The translations under genes were made by a program, and so were the position numbers. A stretch of 64,000 nt of DNA, taken from Hymenoscyphus infarciens. Its lineage: Eukaryota; Ascomycota; Leotiomycetes; Helotiales; Helotiaceae. The stretch lies in the NCBI GenBank assembly GCA_001414345.1, contig LLCB01000018.1, positions 248,001 through 312,000 on the forward strand, given 5' to 3'. Position 1 is the stretch's first letter; every line of letters begins with the position of its first letter. The notes under the pieces are model-generated. The model saw nothing but the letters and a program-made list of their open reading frames with translations, was not told the DNA's origin and made no database searches. Below are positions 10,161 through 22,328 of this stretch, piece by piece.

Positions 10161-12582
10161 ATGGCGCCCTCGCGTTCTCATCCCTACAAGGCGAATTCAA
10201 AAGCCACTCGCAGAGTCGAAATCCCGACAAGGAAACCCAACGCCAAAACCAACACCAACACCAACAACAACCGGATCATCATCAGTGCTTCTAGTTCAAC
10301 CTCAGACCTCCATTGTTCCGACCTGCTACGTCCAGCAAAGCTCGAGGCCCTCCCCATCGACCGCCCCGAAACCTGCCCATCACCGAAACTACGGAAGACC
10401 ATGAAGGATTTGACGGGATTTCATACGACGGAAGACGAGTTCGAAGCATTGCCTCTGGCGGTGAGAAGAAAGGTATGCCCTTTCCGCGACGTTTGCTGCT
10501 ACTAGACGCTTGGTTCGTCGAGGGATCCATGAAGAAAACATCGAGGAAAGACACCTACACAAATGAGTTGGGGATAAGACATCAATACATTCTTGGCTTG
10601 AGCGAGTGATGGTATCATCTACAAAGTACTAGAGTAGACACCAGTTTCGATAAAATCACCAAAGACGTCACTACTCTAGTCATTCACCCTCTCCAGTATC
10701 ACCGCCCAATTTGACATCAACACCACGACCCGGCAGAAGTATCACAAACCATCACTCACTCAAGCCAGATGACTTTGATAATCTTATGCTTCTCACGTTT
10801 GTGTGCTACCAGTCTTGACATTCTCCGTTAAATCCAAGGGCTTTTGCCTGCTACAATACCAAGTGGTGAAATTGTGGCACCAATTGCCCGGTCTTTCAAT
10901 ACCAAGTGGTAACGCTACCATTGGCCCTCTCGCCATCTCCTCTCCGGAAATCCATTTCTCAATGGCAGTTTGGTGGTGGGCGGTGTGGTTAGTACCAAGT
11001 AGTTTCGCAGTCCCGTACTTGCAGACGCTTTGGGCATCTGCCATGCAGAGCACGATTCTCATCACCACCTCCCAAACACTTCACGATGATTATTTTCTCG
11101 CAGAAATAGCCCCTATTATGTGGCTTACATGAGACTGACACCCTTTTTCATCAGTACTTTTCCACCTTGGAGCGTTTAAGACTGGCCGAAAGGGCAAACA
11201 CGCAGGCTCTTGACGACCTACCTACCCAACCTGCCCGAATTCCCTCACAGGCTGGCAGACGCCACGTCTCCTTCCACGAACTTCGACAGCAACCTCTTTC
11301 ACCTAGACGGCCAAGGAGAGGCTCATCGTCTAATACCGAAGCATCTTGGTTTTTGAACCTACCACCAAAAATCAAGAGGAAAAACTTTACGGCAGAGGAG
11401 AGAGTCATGCTGGACGGAAGGTTGCAGGACAAGGTCATACTCGATGCGGCGGACGAAGCAGTATACAGGGCGAGCCGGCGCGCCAACAATCCAGGCGATG
11501 AATTACTAGTCTCAAATCCGGCATTGCCTCCCACATCACTGGGTGCTGCGTCACCACAACATCCTAACCAATCGATACTGGAGAGTTTTCGTTGGATGGA
11601 CGAGGAAAGCGATTTGGATTTGCGATTAGTTTTGGACGATTATCATGCGAATATTGACGGCGTGGTTATTCCATGTCCGACAAGTAGTCAGAGACCGTCA
11701 TTCCGACGACAAATGTCAATTACGAAAATTCCATTTGGAAGACCATCACTATCTTCGGTGCAACCTCGATCACCAAAAGCCGAAGCCTTCTCAAAATCCC
11801 AGTCTAGACCTAGACAACGCTCTCGAACTCTTCCCCTGGCAACGCCAAAACACACCACCCAAAACTCCGTAGCATCAATAGACCCCAATGCAACACATTA
11901 CCAGGACCCCGAAGCTCGGTTAAAACTCCGTGTGTATTTGGCCTCACCACAAAAATTCGACGAAGCGATAGAGTTTGGATTCCCATCAATGGACAGCGTG
12001 ACAAGCGGGGACGACAAGGAGAACCAACCTCAAGTACGTGGCTCAAAGGACACCTCCGACGTAAAAAAATCGATAGCAACGGAAGGAGGCCGCTCCTTCC
12101 TTGACGACACAGCATCATTATTCGAAGATGACGTCTCAATGGTCGATCCTGAATCACCAATAACACCCATGGCCATTGACGAAAAATTTCCATCTTCACA
12201 TCGAGCCTCGATATCCAATTTTGGAAGTACGGGGGTTAAATCCTCGAAAACTTCAGCCGACTATTCACATCTGGGAATCACCAAACCGATGCTTGTTAAG
12301 CAAGCAGATAACTATGTTCATTCCGCGGCAGGGAATCGAGAGATGACCTTGAGGATGACGCTCACGAGACCTGATTTAAGAGCTGACGAGTCGAAGATTT
12401 ATGGGTGGCAGGTGAAACCTTCCTCGAAAGGGGAGGTATCACCTGCGATCGAGGACTTGGACGAGAAAATTGAGTTGAAGGGTCCTTTTGGTGGTGTTGA
12501 TGGATGGGGAGCGGCGGAGAAAGAGGGGAAGGGACTAAAGAGATTTTGGCAGAGGGTGAGGAGTTCACAGAGGAAGGCGTAA
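10161..12582 (+). CDS. Uncharacterised Ser/Pro-rich protein (two exons)
   Basis: I do not recognise this protein. Exon 1 is 10161-10472 and exon 2 is 11155-12582, giving about 579 residues. The join restores a continuous frame (VRRK|YFSTLERLRLAERANT), with donor GTATGC and an acceptor preceded by a CTGAC branch-like site. The intron is 682 bp, very long for this genome. The N-terminus is basic and has an Asn/Thr run from an AACACC repeat. The middle is rich in Ser, Pro and Arg (many SP and RS pairs), and acidic clusters precede a basic C-terminus (KEGKGLKRFWQRVRSSQRK). There are no membrane segments, and it looks largely disordered. It might be a nuclear or cytoskeletal regulatory protein, but that is speculation. 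An alternative is a shorter protein starting inside exon 2, though the spliced frame argues against it. Confidence 0.7.
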
Positions 12583-13862
12583 TTTATTATGATGGCTATT
12601 CCTCTCTTCCATTTACTTGGACCTGTTTTTCTGAATGATGATTTGTATTTTAGCGGGTTTTTGGCTCTTGGGGTGTTTGGGGGTTTCTATTTCGATCCCT
12701 CGTTGGTATGTCTGTTGAATTTTTATTTTTTTGTATAGCGGACGCATTAGATATGCTTGATACCACCTCCTTTTATATTTAGTCTAGTTATAATAGAAGC
12801 AATTTAATTTGCTATATCACGCTACCTATTTTTTAGTGAATTAAAGCTAGTACCTTAAGCTTAGGCAATTAGAGTACGAAAGAAGACGGATATCAAGCCT
12901 GAAGAGGATACTTAAATCGTTGATTTAAGTAATAAAAGCTACAAGTGAAAGGATCGAGAGTAGTAGGCTGGTTTACGTAGTTGTGAGTAGAGATGTAAGT
13001 AGGTCAAATTTACTATATCTATTACTTTTTAGTGTATCAGTATAAAGAAACTGAGAAAACTGAGGAAGAGAGAAAAAGTAGAAACTAACTCAAATATCCC
13101 TCTTTTCTAACTCAAATACCCTTTCATTTTTTAAAGGGGTATTATTTACGGGATAGAACGGTTACTTTTTAGTTAACTTAGAGGATCTTCTAGGTATTTA
13201 CGCGTAATTCTTTAAATGATAAAAGTCTTAATTACTGTTGATTTAAGTAGTTTTCATTGCTAGATATCATTCTTTGTCTTACTCTGTTAGTTGGGTTGTG
13301 TGAGTGAGTACCTAGGAGCGTTTTTTTCTTTCTCTTCACTCTATATTATGCTAGACATCTTGCTGGCTGTATTGTTACTATTTTACAAGTCTCCTGTCGT
13401 CTTCTAATGGCCGTCCTCTCCCCTTTTTAGGAAGCAGGGCTTTGGGTACTGAAGACGGGTAGGTTGGTTAGGTTATCTTTAGATTTTTTTTTTCTTTATC
13501 GCAATCCAAGTACGAGTACATGACGCGGTTGAGTTTGTATTTGTGGTTGAGTTTGTGGTGGGGGGGGGGGGGGGGGGGGGTTTCTGGTTTTTGTTTAGAA
13601 AATCTCATCTTTTCATCTTTCAAGATTCGGAACAATAATATATACGAGAATGGTACATAAAGGGCACTCCTAACAACAGCTCCATCCTTGCTTAGTCCCC
13701 CTTCCACCTTTTCCACATCCTTTTCAGTCTCATCACTCAGACACTCTGCAGGTGCCTGGTCGGTACATGGGACCTTCAGTCGTGGAGAACATATCATTTG
13801 CTGAGCTAGAACCCACTCACTCTTACCCCCTTGCTACGATCGGATTCGAAGAGACGAATCGC
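12583..13862. other. Intergenic, AT-rich stretch and poly-G tract
   Basis: About 12770-13440 is AT-rich with few CpGs, perhaps a mildly RIP-affected repeat relic, though no family can be named. It lies between the convergent 3' ends of the preceding gene and the M43 protease. Confidence 0.5.
13560..13580. repeat. Poly-G run of 21
   Basis: An uninterrupted run of 21 G (C on the minus strand), downstream of the M43 protease stop codon. The length may be uncertain for sequencing reasons. Confidence 0.85.
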
Positions 13863-14892
13863 TTATTTGCCGGCACGGTAGGTGGAGTAGTAGCTGTTCA
13901 TACGGGTAGATTGACCAGCGGTGAACTCCTCGTAGCATGAACTGTTTTTGATTAGCATCTATACCCCAAGAAAAAGAAAGTTGGTTTTGGGAAGGGGGGG
14001 GGAAACATACTCGTAAGTGTAGTCCATGTAGTTGTGGATTGGATCGACACCCGCGGATGCGCAGGTATCACGTCCAATAGGGCATCCCGAAGCAGCGGAA
14101 GCCTCAGCTGGAGTATCGGCAACCGAGTCCCCACTTCCGCTACATCCACCCTGGAAAGTGTGGTAAAGACCGAACCAATGCCCAACCTCGTGGTTGACAG
14201 TTTGTCCCTCGTTGTAGTTGGTCTCGGCTCCGCCTGGGACGGTGGAAGAGAGAATGGTGCAACCGTCATAGTAGAAATCACTCGACCCGGGAGTTGCGCC
14301 AGAGGAAGTAGGAAAATAGCTAAGTGAGAGTTTAGTATGTGCTTTCCGTTTTGGGAAATCCCGAAGGCACGGGGCGAAATGAGGTACGTACCAGTATCCA
14401 AGGTAATCCATGGATTTAACAAAGTACAAGTTCAAATCGGCATAGGTTCCCTTTCGGAGGGCTCTCTTCATTGCCAACTCGGATCCATCAGCCGCATAGT
14501 TGGAGTTTACGGTCCAATCGGTACCGGCATTTGTGAACGAGATAGCATAAGGAGCGTAAGCTGCGTTCATCACGGCCAATTGCGAGGCAATGGTGGATGC
14601 CTATTCTTGTATCAGAATTCGCTCATTATCGGGGAGTTGATTCAAGGAATCTTACGCTGAGATAACCTCCGCTGACAGCAGTGGAAGAAGCCAAAACATG
14701 GAAGTAAACCTTGACAGAAATGGCCTGGACCGTAATATCTCCGTTAACAGCGGCAGCTTCCTTCTCGGCCATCTTCAATGAGATGTTGAACTGCTCCTCT
14801 GTAGGCTCAGCGGTACCACATTCTCTGTGGATTGCCTGGGAGAGAACCCCGGTAGCCGCGAGGGCAGAGAGAACAAGGTTTTTGAATTGCAT
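13863..14892 (-). CDS. Secreted metalloprotease, peptidase M43 family
   Basis: Zinc metalloprotease of the M43 (pappalysin/cytophagalysin) type, expected to cleave extracellular proteins. Four exons: 14892-14656, 14600-14392, 14319-14011 and 13941-13863. They give 277 residues, with all joins in frame. A signal peptide is visible (MQFKNLVLSALAATGVLSQA). The zinc site HEVGHWFGLYH is at residues about 192-202 (two His, catalytic Glu 193, third His 202), followed by the M43-type Met-turn region HNYMDYTYD. The Cys-rich segment around GCPIGRDTC is typical of the fungal family, as are the short length and the last exon ending RAGK. The introns are 55, 72 and 69 bp. A TATATA lies about 107 bp upstream. 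Similar fungal enzymes are secreted during host or substrate colonisation; a role in virulence is not shown here. Confidence 0.93.
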
Positions 14893-14998
14893 AATTGCGG
14901 TGGAAGTCTGGACTGTAGAAGGCTAGAGAACGAAGAACTTGTTGGGGGTGAAGGGAAAAGGAATGAAAAGACTGAAAAGGAAGGATATGCATCTTGAA

Positions 14999-15004
14999 TA
15001 TATA
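14999..15004 (-). promoter_or_regulatory. Putative TATA box of the M43 protease gene
   Basis: TATATA on the minus strand, about 107 bp upstream of the start codon at 14892. The leader between them is pyrimidine-rich (CTTTTCATTCCTTTTCC), as is common in highly expressed fungal genes. Confidence 0.45.
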
Positions 15005-18000
15005 CTCCCGAATACTCTTCGGGGAAGTTTAGACCGGGTTTTCTCCTTCAGTAAAGAAGTGATAAACCAATAATCTTCTCTCGATCGTAATCTATACGCC
15101 ATGGTACCCGGGTTCCCACCAAGACCTTTGTAGAGAACATGTTCCTCAACTTGGCAACCACATTGCGCTATCTTTCCCAAGCCTCAAGGAACGCTTGCCA
15201 ATCGAAGAAGGAGTTGCGCGTCTTCCACGACAAAAAGCATCATTCGCAAGGTCAAAACCTAGAGTGGCTTGAATAAAAGAGCCCGACCTTCCTCATTCAT
15301 TCCCTCCATACTGAATGATTAACCTCTCAGTTGCCGTTTGGCGTTGGCCACCGCAGCAGCCAAGATGTTTTAAACAACCTCTCGACCTCCCTCTGCAGAG
15401 CCAAGCGTTTTCTGAGATTGTCTCCTCAATCCTGTTGGCATGTAGTACCTCGCTCCGGGGGATTTTGGTGTGTGTAAGATGTGAGAAGTGTCTCTCTCTC
15501 GCAGGCAGTGGTCAGTAGTAGACTTAGCTCCCACGGGTCCTAGATGTCCTGCTGGTTCTTTGCCGCTGTGAGAGGGGTTTGCCACTTGATGAATGATCTG
15601 ATAGGAGGGGATAGATCCTGTAAGGTGCCGAATATTTATGCCAGTGTCTGCGTTGGGGGGTGGTTTGGTTGGTGGCTTTCAAAACGTGTGGCTTGGCAAA
15701 TGGGATCTTGATAGAGGACCAAAGAGGGGCGATTGGGCTGCATCTTCGTTGGCTTCCAAGGTTGCTTGAATTGGTGGTGTTGTGGTAAGGCGGAGAGGCT
15801 CCCGTCGTTGAGAAGGAGGGTTACATGCCCCGTGACCTTGACTTTGCGAACTTCCTCTTTGGGGGAGCGGGGTCAACAACTTCCTATCTGAGTAGAGAAC
15901 CAAATGCTTTCAGCCTCTGACATCAGACATCAGACTTCATTTTGAGACTTTGTACTACATAGATTGTAAGGCGAGGCGATTGAAATCAGTCTATCTTACA
16001 GATACTATTATTCATCGGAAGAAATTTCAAAGGCTTGGAATTTTCCCATGAATTGAATAGTTGTCTGATATAAAAGTTTATCTCGGTGGAGTTGCACATC
16101 CTTGTACTTCAACTAGATATCAGACGATACGGTCAACATATTTCGAATACTATATCACCCAAGTGGAATCATGCATCCTAATTATTCAGCTGGAGATCAG
16201 ACGAAAATTGGAAAAATAATACGAAGGGTGATTGATAGCATAGGACTTACGTATCAGGCTTCGTAAACTAGACATCAGACTTGACTTTCGAAGATGTCGT
16301 AGATAGCCACAAAGGCCATCGTGACAACGCTTCCTTAAAACATGACATTAGGAGACGAATGAATGATGATAGTTTTTCTTACGTCTGGAAGGAATACCTC
16401 CGGTGCTATATAGAGATCTGTGGATGCTGTAATAAAAGAGAATATAAAGAGTGTGTAATAAGCTTATTTAATGTTTTGTGAATTCGGTACTTTCTTTTTT
16501 TCCGTCTACTTTTGTCTTTGTGATTAAGCTGGCTGTTAGTGGATTACTTGAGTGTTACTCGAGAGTTACTCGTGGGTCATGGAACGAGTAACTGATGGCT
16601 TACTCGAAACTCAATTGACGGCTTACCCAGGAGCAAGTCACAGCTTACTTAATCTCGAGGTGGGGACCCAAAATATCGTGATTGAGCTATAATTCAGCAA
16701 GTAACCTTTACTTAAATTTGGGGCCAAAAATATCATCAGGGACTTGCGGCTTACTAACTAATTATTTGGCAGTTTACTTCTCTGTGCTAGCTGTAGAAAG
16801 AGTCATATCCAAAGCAGGGTTGAGAGATGATGGTTTCTAGTTGTCCCATCAGTTCCTAGTACAGCTGCCTCAGCCTCGGTCATACACCGAGGCCTTGGCC
16901 AAAAGACCAGAACAAGACAGACCATATCTCTCCTATGAAATTCCGAAAGGCATTTCAAACCGCCAGGGGATTCTCTGGTTTTTTGAGACGCGGGTCACCC
17001 GCTGCAATGGTGTCCGAACTTCGTTATCTTTGAAACCAAACCGACAGGACGATCGGGGTGGGCTGGCCTATCTGGTGCCTCGCTAACTCCACTGTGTTCA
17101 CCACCGACGTATTTACTGGAGGAGAAGCTCAATTTCCGCGTTGAGTTTGAGCACACTAATACGGGTGTTCTATGTCAGGCAAATAAAGAAGTATAAACTC
17201 TCAAAAAGCCGAATTTACTGCAGAGCACAGGGGTTTGAACCTGTTTGACGAATTGTTGCTAGATTCAAGACTACATTAAGTACGAGTAATATACAAGAAC
17301 AGTCAATAGCTGGGTGCCAGAGCATTCGCAGTATGATTATGTGTGGAGTTTATTCTAATAGTAACTATATATCCCTCCCACGCTCATTTTCGTTTCCTTG
17401 AAATCTAGAATGAATTGAGTTGGTTTTAGCCCTGGTACTTCCCATACTAGAGCTTTCTACAGGAGTAATACATTCCATTTTTGACTACGAAAGCGGATAA
17501 GAAAGGTTCACAAAGAATACAAAGTTCAATAGAGGTTAAAAAGTCCAAGAGTTCAGTCTGTGTTTGAAAGGGTGTTAGATGTTCATCGGGAGGCTCAAAT
17601 TTCCACAGACGAGTCCCGCTTCCAAATGGATTCTTTACATGCGCCAGAAATTCTGACGTTCATAACAATCTTTGACGTTCCTGGGGAGTCGTAACTTTCA
17701 TGAGGGGTCTTAATACTCATGAAAAGTATCGACATTCACAGGAAACTTTAACATTCAATAGCAGCCTTGACATTCAAGATCCTACTTTGTGTCCGAGAGA
17801 AACCTTGACGTTCAAGAAGAGTCCTAACGTTCATCCAAAAGCTAGCCTTCAAAACAATTCACTAGATAATACTTCAACAAGCTCCATTACTCTAGAAGAG
17901 TGATGCACTCTCAATCATCACTCTACTTTCAGAGAACAGCCAAGGCTTAACAAATACAAATACTTACGTAACTATCCTCCTCTTAAACAAGTCTCGAAAC

Positions 18001-18894
18001 TAGATGATACAATTTGGTAATTCAAGAGTACTTACAGAAATACTAAATTAAGAAAGCCCGGTTCTCCAGATTTTCTCCATAGCCGTAAAAGCACTCGAAT
18101 GATAAGAGTCTTAAACTCGGTTAAAGAACCAAGAGGTTTTAAAAAAAGTTACAGAATACCTTCAAAGTAAGAGGGGTTGTCGAGAAAAAGCATTTAAGTA
18201 AATAGTCTTAGATCACTTTCTTATTCTATCTATGTAGTAAAACTAAAACGAAGGAGATACTTCAAATTTACTAGAAATCAAGCTAAGAATTCTCTCATAG
18301 TAAAAATTCCGAATCACTTCATTCCTTCCTCATCTAGTAAAAGTAAAATGAAAGAAGCTAGCTCAGATGAGTTTAAACTAGAACGAAAGAAAAAAATAAC
18401 ATTTTTTTCGTAAAGACTTCTAAATATACTTCTGACTCGGAGAAGAATAACATAATTATGTTCAACAGCTCTCAATTAGATACTCTAGCAAACCCATCAA
18501 ATAACCAACATAAGAAAACGCCTCTCACTAAATACCATCTTTTAATAAAGATCCCAAATCTCTCGCAAAACTCAATTACTTAACTCTTAATACTCAACTT
18601 GTCAGGGTTCAACTGCTTCAAGTCACTAAGCCACATATCACACGTTGGAAATCGCATCAAAATTCCCGAGTCATATCACAAAAGAACACTCATTATCATT
18701 TCAAAAACAAATTTCAAAAACAAATTTCATTGCAATCCTAACTAGTAGAACTCCCAGCTCCACGGCTGATTCGGTGATTTGGGTATCTATCGCACTACAA
18801 TATTCAAACAAGACGGAGCGGAGCGGAAAAAGGGGAAATACATAGAGGAAGGAAGAAGGAAGAAAGGGGGGGGAGGGGAAAAATGTAAACAAAC
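15005..18894. other. Long intergenic region, partly AT-rich
   Basis: No supported gene in 3.9 kb. From about 16000 onward it is AT-rich and low in CpG, except for a more balanced patch at 16840-17090. Short degenerate repeats occur at 16545-16660 (ACTCGAGAGTTACTCG-like words) and 17645-17850. It may be an old, decayed transposon plus the 3' flank of the GAF-domain gene. Confidence 0.45.
17645..17850. repeat. Degenerate ~19-bp minisatellite
   Basis: The word (T/A)GACGTTCA or AACATTCA recurs about ten times at intervals near 18-25 bp: TCTGACGTTCATAAC, CTTTGACGTTCCTGG, TATCGACATTCACAGG, CCTTGACATTCAAGAT, CCTTGACGTTCAAGAAG, CCTAACGTTCATCC. C/T variation within the word suggests RIP or deamination of an originally regular array. 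Confidence 0.6.
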
Positions 18895-21800
18895 TCAACG
18901 ACCACTGCTCGGAGAGATGCGCGGAATACGCGACTTGAAGCTACTCTTGGTAGGTGGAGTCAAAACTCCCTTGAGTTGCTCAACAACAGCCATGAAATCA
19001 TTCTCTTCCTCGCCATTGATCAAGGTATTCATTCTTCGAAGAGCAGCGACGACAATACCACTGGCCTTGGTTCTGAACGGTCCCGCCACGGTCTGGATTC
19101 CGGCCATGAGACCGTATTGGTGGCCCTTGAGTGTGGTGGATTCAAGCATGCTGCCTGGTACACCATAACAACCGCGGCTACGAAGAGCTTCCAAGTGCAA
19201 GAACGAGTCCTTTTCGTCAACCAAGTTCAAGGGGTCGCTTGCAGCGACGATGCGAAGTTTGAGTGCTCCTGGCCGGGTGAGCTCCTCACTGGCCATGTGA
19301 GGACGAGCGCCGATGATTTCAACTGCGTATACGACGTCGTATTCCATTGTGCGCATCGCATCGTAGCAAATTTGGTCGGCCTCAGTCGCCATTGCCTTTG
19401 GAGGAGGTGTGATCTCGCCGCGATCGACTACCTCTCCCTTTCCCTTGAACTTCCTGGCGAGATCCGCATCGGAACGCTGCATGAGAGGGATGCTGGAGAA
19501 ACTGCGAACACTCTCTTCGGAAACAGATTGTCGCTTGGATGGCATATCGTCTCCAAGATTGGCCAGAGCTGCGGCCTTTTCCGCCTTCCTATCCGCCTTG
19601 TACTTTCTCATGACGGAGTCATCGCGCTGCAAAAGAGGGATGCTACAGTAGCTGAGGACGCTATCGTCTGAGACACTTTGAACTACCGACTCGGCGTCCT
19701 CATCAAGCTTGAATGCACTCTGGAAAGAGCCCGACGACTGTGAGGTGTGCATTCTTCCTGGATCAAAGTCCGGGAATGGATGGAGAGCTGGAGAAGCGTC
19801 ATAGAGGTCCGTCTCTAGCGAAGCTGGCCGAACCTGAGGACTGGATTGATACGATGGGTAATTGTCCGCGTAATTTCGGTCATAATTTCGGTCATAATTT
19901 CGGTCATAATTCTGGCCCTCGTCTGAGTATACACCATCATAACCACCATGAAATTCTTCTTCATCCTCATCACTATGCTCTTGAACATCCTTATCACTAA
20001 TCGTCATAAAGTCCTCGACGGTAAAGTTGAAAGGTCTCAGCTTGCTTCCTCTGTCCAATAGGTTTCTTGGGGTATTGGGTGGGGCGTTCCTAATGGATGA
20101 CAGATCGGAAGATGACCATGGACGAGCCTCGGCCGGATAGTTACCAGAATCAGGAGTAACAACATCATCCGGAACTGCGGCATAACGTTGATGGGGATTG
20201 ACGACCAAGCTAGGATAGACAGCTGTGTTATGATACGAGCTGCCCAGATTTCGAGAAGAAAAAGATCCTGAAGAAGCACTACCAAGCTGAGATCCCGGGA
20301 GTGGAGGAAGCGGACATAGTGGAGGAAATGGGAATGCACCGAACGAGTTTGTTGGCGAGGTTGTAGGGGTCTTCCGAGCGAGCTGGAGAGGAGGATAGAT
20401 AGGGCTGGATACGTGGTAGCTACTACCCTCAGACGCAGGCGAACAAGGTCTTGAAGCGAGTTCATCCAGGCACCATGTATCAAGTAGTGATTCGGGATAG
20501 TTTCTCACGACGGCAGAGGTCATGAAAAGGACTTGGTTCGAGAGATTGGTCAAGAGTCGATCCGCAAAGTCCGTAAGCTCTCTCCGTTGTCTGGGGGTGA
20601 ACATAAGTCGAGGTTCGCTATCAAAGATGGACAGAACAGCAATAGCTTGTGAGCCGTGAGTGAGTAATGGCGCAGCCGCGAAAAATCTGATATTGGTTGG
20701 CCCAGTCACGAGTGGGTTTCCAGCGAAACGCCAATCCTAGTAATTGTCAGTATCATTGGAGAATAATTGCCAAGTGACCACAAACCTCAAGTGTATCTGG
20801 AACCACCAGCGCGTCCTCGCCGGCCAGGGCATGGGCAGCAATGCTATGCTCTCTTGGAAAATTACTACCAATACCGAGACCTCGTTCAACGGCGAAAACT
20901 TCGTCTTCTTCATCAAAAAGACTGACGGCGACACCTGCAACATCAAACTTTTCAAGGACTCTCAAGACCAACAAAGTAAACTTTGGTTTGAAAGCTTGCC
21001 ACGACTCCCAAAGGGGCTTGAACATTCGATTTGCGTCTTGTCGCTCACGGTCGTCATGTGGCTTGATGGCGGGAAGAAATCCAAAGTTGGGATGCATTGG
21101 AGGTGGCCTAGGGGGGTTGGTGATAACGAATTGACCCTGTTCAGACGTTAGGACACCATAGACAGGAGAGGTAGGAGCAAAGGTGAAAACTTACCAAAGA
21201 GTAACTCTCGAGATACTTTACCCAAGGTTCAATGAAACATTCGGCCTTTGCTGCGCCCGCAGCGATGATGTAAATGAATTGCGCGCGATCGTCCGCTGAT
21301 TGATCCCCAAATTGATAGCCTGGTCGCTCCACCAAGTGATATTCAGAAGCCTCTGGCGGTTCAGGCGTAGTAACGACATTGTCTTCGACGGCGAGATGGT
21401 ATGTTTGCGGGCCGACAGTATTAACACTTTCACCGCTTTCGCTTTCGCTTTCGCCTTCGCCTTCATCTTCGCCTTCGCCTTCGCCTTCACTTTCGCCCTC
21501 GCTGTCATACTGGTCTGGTATGGCACTCTCCTCGTCATTTGGAATGCCGTTGAGATTGCTCAGGTCGTATCCTCGATACAGCTTCTGCTTAGCTTGCTTG
21601 GCAGTCCATGTAGTTTTCCAAGCCAGGTCCTGCCGCAACTCAAGCAGTTGAGAGTTGTTTTGGCGCTCGCTGAATTCAGCCAATGCATCCAATTCAGCTA
21701 TGTGGTCGTCAAATTGGGATATTTTGTTTGCCGAAGTGTGCTTTCGTTCACCATCGGAAGGCGGTGTATCTGGGAGATTATCTGCAGTGCCTTCTCGATT

Positions 21801-22328
21801 TTTGGAACTGAGGCGAAGGTAAGGACCACGTCTTCTGCATATCTTTTCGGCTCTGCTTCTGTGGCGGCGCTCACTCTTTCTGCGACGGCGCTCACGACGC
21901 TCCTGCTTTTGCGCCTTGGTTAGTTGTCGTGCCATCGGAAGGGTTCCAGATTCTGACTTGGCAGAGTCTTGCGATCTGGGATTTTGAGGAGCGGGTTCGG
22001 ATCGTACTGCGCGGGGTCCTCTCATTTGGTCGAGGCCTCCCGCTCGGTTATTTCTCGGTAGCGTCGAGACCTCCACGCGCGCCTCCAACTTGTGCCCCCG
22101 AGGGTTGATATAAGGTACCGGCCCAAACAAACCAGGGGGTGGCGGGCCTAAGCGGGCCATCGCCCCCAGGGAGGACTTTCGTTCTGGGTGCTCCGAGGGG
22201 CCTGCCTGCTCATTATCCTCCTCAATATTGTTATCATTCTCGTCGTAAGTGTCCTCAGAGCCTCTTCTGCCGAAGATCCTGAGTCTCATGGACATCTTAC
22301 TCTCTTTCCGAGAAAGCTTGGGCGTCAT
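18895..22328 (-). CDS. GAF-domain protein with long disordered arms
   Basis: Three exons, 22328-21195, 21136-20786 and 20736-18895, give about 1108 residues, with both joins in frame (YSL|GQFVITNP and DTLE|DWRFAGNP). The N-terminal ~378 residues are charged, including a KR-rich block (QERRERRRRKSER) and a Glu/Gly/Ser run coded by GAAGGCGAA repeats (about 21430-21510). A GAF-like sensor domain lies at about 405-550 (FDVAGVAVSLFDEEDEVFAVERGLG ... IRFFAAAPLL ... IAVLSIFD), spanning exons 2 and 3. Next comes a long Ser/Pro region with three RNYDRNYD-type repeats (near 19877-19915) and two copies of an SVSEESVRSFSSIPLMQR-like motif. A last folded region (QICYDAMRTMEYDVVYAVEI ... YGLMAGIQTVAGPF) may be a second, diverged GAF-like unit. 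No histidine kinase or output domain is present, so it probably senses or scaffolds rather than signals enzymatically. Confidence 0.82.

Noticed and set aside
11167..12582. Second-exon-only start for the unrecognised gene
   Set aside because: The frame there opens with TTG, and the spliced join to 10161-10472 gives a continuous hydrophilic helix (VRRKYFSTLERLRLAE).
17213..17285. tRNA-like T-arm on the minus strand (ACAGGTTCAAACCCCTGT)
   Set aside because: The loop would be 8 bases, and no acceptor-stem partner or D/anticodon arms can be built from the flanking bases.
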